In this document: positions 36,628 through 40,734 of the stretch, piece by piece
Position numbering within the stretch: the first letter of the stretch is position 1
Layout of the letters: every line of letters starts with the position of its first letter
IMG/VR virus record: IMGVR_UViG_3300020195_000966
Coordinates: 1-40,734 of that record
DNA length: 40,734 nt
From: a virus
Direction: 5' to 3' (one strand)
The notes under the pieces: generated by a model
The model's database searches: none
Seen by the model: the letters and a program-made list of their open reading frames with translations, nothing else
What the model was told of the DNA's origin: nothing
Program-made: the position numbers and the translations under genes

Positions 36628-36849
36628 ATGGCTCTGATGATAAGTGTTCAGCGTCTCAGTGACGGGTCGTACGAGGCTCAGGCAGAGGGCCTGATGCCCG
36701 GCGTTGGGCCGACGCCGCACGAGGCACTCGTCAGCCTCGACCTGAGCGAGGCTGCCTTCGGCTGGGCATGCTTCAGCCAGGTCTTCGATGATGTCGAGGA
36801 CGACCACTACTGCTCCGAGTCGGAGCCGTCCGGCTTCGGCACGTCTTGA
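36628..36849 (+). CDS. small acidic hypothetical protein
   Basis: A 73-residue acidic protein (MALMISVQRLSDGSYEAQAEGLMPGVGPTPHEAL...FDDVEDDHYCSESEP). The opening strand-turn-strand with 'GP-TPHEAL' resembles short HicB-like N-terminal folds, but the match is weak and I do not assign it. GGAGGAG six bases upstream favours this ATG over the one at 36622. Confidence 0.55.
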   Translation: MALMISVQRLSDGSYEAQAEGLMPGVGPTPHEALVSLDLSEAAFGWACFSQVFDDVEDDHYCSESEPSGFGTS

Positions 36850-36892
36850 CCTACACGTTCGTGTCCCTACACCTTCGCCCGAGGGTCCAAGT

Positions 36893-37000
36893 ATGAACTG
36901 CAAGAAGACGAGTCCAGACACCCGCCGCAGCCAGCTCGCTCAGCTGAACGAGCTGGTTCGGCTGGCATACCCGAACGGGAAGGGTAAGCCGGCAAAGTGA
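36893..37000 (+). CDS. very small basic protein
   Basis: A 35-residue basic peptide: MNCKKTSPDTRRSQLAQLNELVRLAYPNGKGKPAK, with GAGGG eight bases before the ATG and a clear gap to its neighbours. The central RRSQLAQLNELVRLA could be an amphipathic helix. Probably real given the dense packing of this arm; function unknown. Confidence 0.45.
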   Translation: MNCKKTSPDTRRSQLAQLNELVRLAYPNGKGKPAK

Positions 37001-37011
37001 TCCCCCACCCG

Positions 37012-37048
37012 AGTGTGAGGGGAGGGGCATAGCCTCTCCCCTCACACT
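37012..37048 (+). terminator. 17-bp stem-loop with one wobble pair
   Basis: AGTGTGAGGGGAGGGGC pairs with GCCTCTCCCCTCACACT around ATA. It is GAGGGG-rich like the transcript-start hairpins, and the next ribosome site (AAGGAGA) follows 8 bases on. Confidence 0.55.
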
Positions 37049-37067
37049 TCAATGCAAGGAGAACAAC

Positions 37068-37310
37068 ATGCTGACAGAAGAGTTGCTACGGGTCTGCCAT
37101 GAGCGGCAGACCCGCATCCACCTCGGCTCCAAGCAGACGGGTGACCCCAGGCTGGAGCTGATGGTAGTGATCTCCGGCCCCAACGTCCTCGTCGAACGAT
37201 GGGTCGACGGGGAGTGGAGCAGCAGCTTCCACGTCCCCGAGATCCAAGAGGACATCCGGGCAGCAATCCAAGCCCTGGACCACAGACTGCTGCAGCTGCT
37301 CCATGAGTAG
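37068..37310 (+). CDS. small hypothetical protein
   Basis: An 80-residue protein: MLTEELLRVCHERQTRIHLG, LMVVISGPNVLVERWVDGEWSS, EIQEDIRAAIQALDHRLLQLLHE, giving helix-strand-strand-helix. AAGGAGA six bases upstream. Function unknown. Confidence 0.6.
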   Translation: MLTEELLRVCHERQTRIHLGSKQTGDPRLELMVVISGPNVLVERWVDGEWSSSFHVPEIQEDIRAAIQALDHRLLQLLHE

Positions 37311-37331
37311 CCGCAGCAAAGTGACCCGATG

Positions 37332-37371
37332 AAGTTGAGAGGGAGGGAGCAAGACTACAATGCTCCCTCCC
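37332..37371 (+). promoter_or_regulatory. AAGTTGAGAGGG motif with stem-loop
   Basis: AAGTTGAGAGGGAG (37332-37345) then GGGAGGGAGCA-(9 nt)-TGCTCCCTCCC. The same motif-then-GGG-hairpin order as elsewhere, placed 22 bases before the next gene. Confidence 0.5.
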
Positions 37372-37392
37372 CTCACTGTAAAGGAGAGACTG

Positions 37393-37632
37393 ATGGTTGT
37401 CTACGCTGTCGAAGCCTGCGAGTGCTTCACCGACGAGTACCGCGAATGGGTAGTCGCGGTATTCAGACTAGAGGCCGATGCCCAGCAGCGTGTAGCGCTA
37501 CTGAAGCAGTACGTCCAGGAAGAGGAGGAGGCAACGAGGCCCTCGGATCGGAAGTGCCCGCTCGACCCCATGTTCGAGCACTTCGGCACACACAGGACAC
37601 GATACACCTGCAAGCCACTGGAAGTGCTGTAG
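37393..37632 (+). CDS. small hypothetical protein
   Basis: A 79-residue protein (MVVYAVEACECFTDEYREWVVAVFRLEADAQQRVALLKQYVQEEEEA ... KCPLDPMFEHFGTHRTRYTCKPLEVL) that looks like a small alpha/beta fold with three or four Cys. An ATG 33 bases upstream is inside the hairpin and is unlikely. AAGGAGA sets the start. Function unknown. Confidence 0.6.
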   Translation: MVVYAVEACECFTDEYREWVVAVFRLEADAQQRVALLKQYVQEEEEATRPSDRKCPLDPMFEHFGTHRTRYTCKPLEVL

Positions 37633-37641
37633 GCGTGTGGA

Positions 37642-37678
37642 GTCTTGAGCGGGAGGGAGCATTGCTCCCTCCCGCTCA
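37642..37678 (+). promoter_or_regulatory. TTGAGCGGGAG motif with near-perfect palindrome
   Basis: AGTCTTGAGCGGGAG is a variant of the recurring motif. TGAGCGGGAGGGAGCA pairs with TGCTCCCTCCCGCTCA around a single T, so it can form a cruciform or a stem of about 14 bp with a small loop. It precedes the tight operon of overlapping genes. Confidence 0.5.
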
Positions 37679-37706
37679 TTGTTAAAGTGGAAGAGGAGAA
37701 GCTTCA

Positions 37707-37907
37707 ATGACTGAGAGCGGTCCGTCATGGGCCACAGACCTGTGGCGCACAGTGGCCAAAGTACGCCGGGGAGAGGAGGATAAGGAACTGGCATTTCTTA
37801 TCTCCCTCGTGCGGGAGAACAAGACAGAGCCCGAAGGCAAGAAACAAACCATGTTGCAGGCCTGCGAGGAACGCATGCAGCAACTACAAGTGGAGGAGTA
37901 TCCGTGA
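37707..37907 (+). CDS. small helical hypothetical protein
   Basis: A 66-residue protein, helical throughout (WATDLWRTVAKVRRGEEDKELAFLISLVRENK, TMLQACEERMQQLQVEEYP). First gene of a run of overlapping genes; its last four bases overlap the next gene's GTG (GTGA). Function unknown. Confidence 0.6.
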   Translation: MTESGPSWATDLWRTVAKVRRGEEDKELAFLISLVRENKTEPEGKKQTMLQACEERMQQLQVEEYP

Positions 37908-38212
37908 CAACTGCCCCCTTCGAGATCCGCCTACTCCCTGAAGAGGGCCGGATCGTGCTCGGGGGGACCATGGATGGCTCCCCTGAAGTCTACGCAGAGA
38001 TCGAGGAAGTAGCCAAGCAGGCACAAAGTCAGGAGAAGTGGATTGTCGATGCGACGGAGGTTCTCCTGAAGAGCTGGGGAACTGTGGGCTGGATACAGGC
38101 CGTCCACAAGTACCTGCGTAACTGTCAGCTGACCTACGTTCAGTGTCAACTTCTGGCGGTTTTGCAGAACATCGAGGAGGCAACACATCGCCAAGAGGAG
38201 GGCAAGACATGA
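37904..38212 (+). CDS. STAS-like domain protein
   Basis: A 102-residue protein with the layout of small STAS (SpoIIAA-like) proteins. It has an opening FEIRLLPEEGRIVLGGTMDG; a central strand WIVDATEVLLKSWGTVGWIQAVHKYLRN, in the place of 'vDls.v..inSsGv..W'; and an end strand with YVQCQLLAVLQNIEEA. STAS proteins are partner-binding switches; no partner is visible. It starts at GTG in a four-base overlap and ends with ATGA into the next gene, so the three are translated together. Confidence 0.45.
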   Translation: MTTAPFEIRLLPEEGRIVLGGTMDGSPEVYAEIEEVAKQAQSQEKWIVDATEVLLKSWGTVGWIQAVHKYLRNCQLTYVQCQLLAVLQNIEEATHRQEEGKT

Positions 38213-38727
38213 TCCACATAAGGTGGATGGTGAAGGGAGATGTGCAGGGACAGGGAGGGGTCGTCCAGCACTGCGACCCGACAGGAATAGGCAGCGATGC
38301 CTTCATACAATTCCTCAGACAGCCTCATATCATAGGGCAAGTCGCCGAAGACGGCGACCGGATGCTGGGCTGGATCATGTACGAAATGGGCCCATGGTGG
38401 GTCCACGTCCATGATATGGACATCCGAACGGACTCGCCGTTCGAAGAGGGCATGGAGGCACTGAAGGCCCTGGTCTACAGGGCAATGAGGGCCGCCCTGC
38501 AAAGTTGCGGACGTCGGCCAGTCGTGACACTGCAAGTGGCCGACAAGGACCTGCCCCTGCAGCTGCTGCTCAAGGACCTAGGCTTCAAGGGCAGTGTACT
38601 GGATCGACAGACATATCTGTTCCAGTACGGACAGGTGCCAGCGCAAGTCTGCCTCCCGTCAGGAACAAACCGGATCGCACATCTCCTTGATGCGACGCCG
38701 GGAGAAGAAGGAGAACCATGTACTTGA
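38209..38727 (+). CDS. GNAT-like acetyltransferase
   Basis: A 172-residue protein with a GNAT-type outline: QVAEDGDRMLGWIMYEMGPWWVHVHDMDI (beta strands and the region before motif A), FEEGMEALKALVYRAMRAALQSCGRRPVVTLQVADKDLPLQLLLKDLGFKG (helix, strand, helix and the 'LGF.' end). The usual Q/RxxGxG/A acetyl-CoA loop is not well matched, so activity is uncertain. GGAGGG and an ATGA overlap set the start. Confidence 0.5.
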   Translation: MIHIRWMVKGDVQGQGGVVQHCDPTGIGSDAFIQFLRQPHIIGQVAEDGDRMLGWIMYEMGPWWVHVHDMDIRTDSPFEEGMEALKALVYRAMRAALQSCGRRPVVTLQVADKDLPLQLLLKDLGFKGSVLDRQTYLFQYGQVPAQVCLPSGTNRIAHLLDATPGEEGEPCT

Positions 38728-38891
38728 TCTACATGGTGGAGAAGACTGGACGAGGCCAGTATTGGACCGGCCACTACTGGGCCTCAAGGGTCGAGCAGGC
38801 AAGAGTCATGCTCGCCGAGGAAGAAGCAAAGAAAGAGCTCGCCTACGTGACCGAGCTCTACCCGTTCGCCAAACTCAGGAGGCTCGCGTGA
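38718..38891 (+). CDS. small hypothetical protein overlapping its neighbours
   Basis: A 57-residue protein: MYLIYMVEKTGRGQYWTGHYWASRVEQARVMLAEEEAKKELAYVTELYPFAKLRRLA. It overlaps the previous gene by ten bases and the next by four (GTGA), with AAGGAGA upstream. The helix with repeated Ala-Glu-Glu and the WTGHYW segment suggest a small alpha/beta domain. Function unknown. Confidence 0.6.
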   Translation: MYLIYMVEKTGRGQYWTGHYWASRVEQARVMLAEEEAKKELAYVTELYPFAKLRRLA

Positions 38892-39244
38892 AAATAGTCA
38901 ACGTCAAGGGGATGCATCCCGACAGCGGGATCGTCTACTGCGGCAGAGAGTGGGCCGGGTGGCCCAGCAGCGTGTGGGGCAACCCCTACCGCGAAGGACG
39001 GGACGGCTCCCGTACAGAAATAATCGAGAAGTTTCGTGTGTACCTGCAAAAGATGTTGGCAGGTAAAAGCCCCGCCGCACGAAACATGCAGGAGGAGCTG
39101 GCAGACCTGACAGAGCGATCCGTCCTCGGGTGCTGGTGCACTCCACTCCGATGCCACTGTGAGGTGATCGCGGAGGAGTGGGAGAAGAGGTACAGCCTAG
39201 ACGCAGAGTGGGAGAAGCGGTACGGAAATGGAGGAGCGAGATGA
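38888..39244 (+). CDS. DUF4326-family protein
   Basis: A 118-residue protein matching the DUF4326 pattern: VKIVNVKGMHPDSGIVYCGREWAGWPSSVWGNPY near the start, RTEIIEKFRVYLQKML in the middle, and VLGCWCTPLRCHCEVIAEEW near the end, with the CWC-x-P-x-x-CH knuckle. The function of this family is not established. A duplicate YSLDAEWEKRY segment follows an EEWEKRY, a small internal repeat of about 11 residues. Start at GTG with AGGAGG five bases upstream; the longer upstream frame is an overlap with the small gene. Confidence 0.75.
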   Translation: MKIVNVKGMHPDSGIVYCGREWAGWPSSVWGNPYREGRDGSRTEIIEKFRVYLQKMLAGKSPAARNMQEELADLTERSVLGCWCTPLRCHCEVIAEEWEKRYSLDAEWEKRYGNGGAR

Positions 39245-39399
39245 GCTACACGCTAGTGGCAACTCTGAGCCATCGTTCTTGCGAGGTGACGTTCACCTCG
39301 TCGCGGGCGGCAATGACCGCCGGCATGCATTTCCTTCTGTTCGGATACTCAATCCGAATTGAGACGGCCTCTCAGGAAAGTAACCTGACGGAGGGGTAG
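39241..39399 (+). CDS. small hypothetical protein
   Basis: A 52-residue protein (MSYTLVATLSHRSCEVTFTSSRAAMTAGMHFLLFGYSIRIETASQES), starting with an ATGA overlap and AGGAG upstream. Beta-rich with a hydrophobic centre, but no clear membrane helix. Function unknown. Confidence 0.5.
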   Translation: MSYTLVATLSHRSCEVTFTSSRAAMTAGMHFLLFGYSIRIETASQESNLTEG

Positions 39400-39409
39400 G
39401 GAGTGGAGT

Positions 39410-39508
39410 GTGGAAACACTGCTCTTGGTAGTGGGAGTGGCCATAGCCGGTGCCGCAGTGTGCGAGTACCTGCTACGTCAGCACGAACAAGGAGACCGAG
39501 ATGATTGA
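39410..39508 (+). CDS. small single-pass membrane protein
   Basis: A 32-residue peptide from GTG: (V)ETLLLVVGVAIAGAAVCEYLLRQHEQGDRDD. Residues 3-20 form one membrane span with a positive/negative tail after it. GGGAG six bases upstream supports translation, and its end overlaps the next gene by eight bases. It could be a holin-like or membrane-anchoring peptide. Confidence 0.45.
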   Translation: METLLLVVGVAIAGAAVCEYLLRQHEQGDRDD

Positions 39509-39677
39509 GTTCTACGTGTTCCTCTTCCTGATCGCACCAGGTGCGGTCAGTGTGCAGCGGACGCCGGGAGGGTACGGGGTGTCCTACGAGCCTCTGTGGC
39601 TCACCCTCGGCCGTTCCCTGCTGCCACGCAAGCAGGCCGATCCGGTGAAGTCAGCAACTGTCTTAGGCCCAGGCTGA
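39501..39677 (+). CDS. small membrane-associated hypothetical protein
   Basis: A 58-residue protein: the first 17 residues (MIEFYVFLFLIAPGAVS) form a hydrophobic signal-like or membrane segment, then a soluble basic tail (SLLPRKQADPVKSATV). AAGGAG six bases upstream fixes the ATG. Paired with the preceding 32-residue membrane peptide. Function unknown. Confidence 0.5.
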   Translation: MIEFYVFLFLIAPGAVSVQRTPGGYGVSYEPLWLTLGRSLLPRKQADPVKSATVLGPG

Positions 39678-39729
39678 ACCGCGACAGCGAACTGCCCGAC
39701 CAAACAGGCAGTGGGCATGAGGCCGGGCC

Positions 39730-39759
39730 GCGAGAGGGGGACTGCACCACCCCTCTCGC
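39730..39759 (+). terminator. 10-bp stem-loop
   Basis: GCGAGAGGGG pairs with CCCCTCTCGC around a 10-nt loop, followed by TTTCACC. An ACTGCC ... GGCAGT hairpin lies just upstream near 39690-39711. Confidence 0.5.
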
Positions 39760-39784
39760 TTTCACCTAGATGACAGGAGATCAG

Positions 39785-40063
39785 ATGAACCTCCAGGAAC
39801 TGTTCGCGGACCGTAAGAGGTGGACGCAGAAGGCATTCGCTCTCAACACGGGAGGAAATCAAACCGGCGTCTGCAGCAAAGACGCTGTAGCATTCTGCCT
39901 GTCGGGTGGATGCTACCTGCTGTACCCCGACAGCTACTTCCCAACGTACCTGAAGCTGCAGGACGCAGCGGAGGAGCTGTACAAGACGCGAGACATCCTG
40001 AAACTCAATGACAAGCTCGGCTACGACGCCGTCGTTCGCGTTGTAGCAAAAGCAGGAGTCTGA
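39785..40063 (+). CDS. DUF6197-like protein
   Basis: A 92-residue protein with a DUF6197-type layout: LQELFADRKRWTQKAFALNTGGNQ near the start, SKDAVAFCLSGGCYLLY in the middle, and LKLNDKLGYDAVVRVVAKA at the end, where the family has a 'ND..g.t.e.v...l..A' motif. Function of the family is not established. AGGAGA four bases upstream fixes the start. Confidence 0.55.
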   Translation: MNLQELFADRKRWTQKAFALNTGGNQTGVCSKDAVAFCLSGGCYLLYPDSYFPTYLKLQDAAEELYKTRDILKLNDKLGYDAVVRVVAKAGV

Positions 40064-40198
40064 AGCCGCCCTGCTGCAGCAAGAAGCAGCAGGGAAGTGA
40101 GTGCAGAGAGAGTTTGTAAGAGAGAGGGAAGAACGTGATGCCGCTGCAATGTAGCAGCGGTGCAGGTTATTCCCACAGCAAACACGAAGGAGAGACTC
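40064..40198 (+). promoter_or_regulatory. non-coding gap with two hairpins and a GAGAGGG-like sequence
   Basis: CTGCTGC-(8 nt)-GCAGCAG (about 40070-40091) ends the previous gene. AAGAGAGAGGGAAG near 40117-40130 resembles the recurring AAGTTGAGAGGG motif. Immediately after, GCCGCTGC-(6 nt)-GCAGCGGT forms a stem (about 40140-40161). The order again is motif, hairpin, ribosome site (AAGGAGA), gene. Confidence 0.4.
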
Positions 40199-40588
40199 AT
40201 GGTCCACCAGTACATCACCCGCAAGCTCCTTGCCAGCGTCCTCGGGGCCTGCCTCCTCGGCGGCGGCTATGCCGGGAGCAAGATGCTCGGCGGAGACAGC
40301 GTGGCAACCGTCGGGACGTGGGTGGTCGGCGAGCACAAGGACATCACGTTCACCTGCCGGGGCACCTACCGGCCCGGCAAGAACAAGGGCAACCCGATGC
40401 CTTTCATCTTGGTGAACAACCACAAGTACGTGAAGAACAGTAAACCGGTGGATTTCGTGACGGTCAAGGTCGACTACGCCGGGGACGAGAAGGCTCTGGA
40501 GGGTCGCGTGATCCGGGCCAAGGGCATCGTCACGGAGTATCGGGGCGAGAAGCAGCTCACTTGCATGAGCATCGTCGTCGCCCAGTGA
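40199..40588 (+). CDS. predicted lipoprotein with OB-fold (tRNA_anti-like) domain
   Basis: A 129-residue protein. The N-terminus MVHQYITRKLLASVLGAC has a basic start, a short hydrophobic stretch and an LGAC lipobox at Cys18, so membrane anchoring after lipidation is likely. The rest matches a small OB-fold pattern: DITFTCRGTYRPG, NPMPFILVNNHKYV, DFVTVKVDYAGDEKALEGRVIRAKGIVTEYRGEKQLTCMSIVVAQ. OB-fold lipoproteins of this kind are known in bacteria but rarely from phages. AAGGAGA fixes the start. Confidence 0.6.
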   Translation: MVHQYITRKLLASVLGACLLGGGYAGSKMLGGDSVATVGTWVVGEHKDITFTCRGTYRPGKNKGNPMPFILVNNHKYVKNSKPVDFVTVKVDYAGDEKALEGRVIRAKGIVTEYRGEKQLTCMSIVVAQ

Positions 40589-40602
40589 GAAGGCCGTAAG
40601 GG

Positions 40603-40645
40603 GCGGGCGAGGGGAAAGCCGGCATGTGCTGGCCCCCTCGCCCGC
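40603..40645 (+). terminator. 12-bp stem with nested hairpin, followed by TTTGT
   Basis: GCGGGCGAGGGG pairs with CCCCTCGCCCGC; the loop holds GCCGGC-ATGT-GCTGGC. The short T-tract after it and its place after a stop codon favour termination. Confidence 0.6.
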
Positions 40646-40678
40646 TTTGTCTGATACCACAGCACAGGAGACCGAGCT

Positions 40679-40734
40679 ATGAGTACGTTTGCAGCGGCAG
40701 CCGACCAGGCTACCAAGACCGGCAGCAGCCAGAA
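40679..40734 (+). CDS. start of a gene cut by the window edge
   Basis: ATG with AGGAG eight bases upstream opens a frame MSTFAAAADQATKTGSSQ that runs off the window. Too short for any assignment. Confidence 0.5.
   Translation, partial: MSTFAAAADQATKTGSSQ

Noticed and set aside
1-40734. Integrase, repressor or attachment site that would show a prophage
   Set aside because: No tyrosine or serine recombinase motifs, no helix-turn-helix repressor and no host gene edges were seen; this does not exclude them outside the window.

Overview
The window is part of the genome of a tailed double-stranded DNA phage with an HK97-type head. It has two arms transcribed away from each other from about 25.85 kb. 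Portal, S78 prohead protease, HK97-type capsid, head-tail connector genes, a G/GT tail chaperone with a canonical -1 slippery site, and a tape measure protein all lie in the usual order. There are no integrase, plasmid or host housekeeping genes, and no terminase large subunit is visible. The host cannot be fixed from the sequence. High GC, strong AGGAG ribosome sites and frequent ATGA/GTGA overlaps fit a GC-rich bacterium; a planctomycete-like host is only a guess from protein style.

Left arm (minus strand, 25.8 kb down to 1): portal, protease, virion proteins, major capsid protein, connector and tail-completion genes. Then come three homologous tail-tube-like proteins, the third fused to a staphylococcal-nuclease domain. 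The chaperone pair, a Pro/Ala-rich tape measure protein and distal tail proteins follow. Next is a Ser-Gly repeat protein, then an uninterrupted sugar cassette: a GT71-like transferase, an FkbM methyltransferase, a hexapeptide acyltransferase, a DegT aminotransferase, a Gfo/Idh/MocA dehydrogenase and three GT2-type genes, one truncated. The cassette runs into a collagen-like Gly-X-Thr protein cut by the window edge. The dehydrogenase/aminotransferase/acyltransferase trio is the enzyme set that makes N-acylated 3-amino-3-deoxy sugars. I infer that the phage glycosylates its own collagen-like or Ser-rich fibre.

Right arm (plus strand, 25.9 to 40.7 kb): a large protein of unknown function, then small genes around one 827-residue protein. 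That protein carries motifs compatible with a very divergent two-barrel (QDE-1/YonO-like) RNA polymerase. Downstream, most genes are separate expression modules. A long perfect stem-loop ends the previous gene. In six places a 51-nt element follows that folds as a three-way junction with compensatory changes. Next come a recurring AAGTTGAGAGGG-like motif whose GGG opens a 5' hairpin, then a ribosome site and the gene. Two gene types (about 250 aa and 80 aa) are duplicated along with their modules. From about 37.7 kb the genes become a tight overlapping operon: STAS-like, GNAT-like, DUF4326, DUF6197, small membrane proteins and an OB-fold lipoprotein.

The two strongest candidates for undescribed biology are (1) the repeated stem-loop / three-way-junction / GAGAGGG modules, possibly served by the divergent polymerase, and (2) the self-contained sugar-synthesis and transfer cassette beside a collagen-like fibre.
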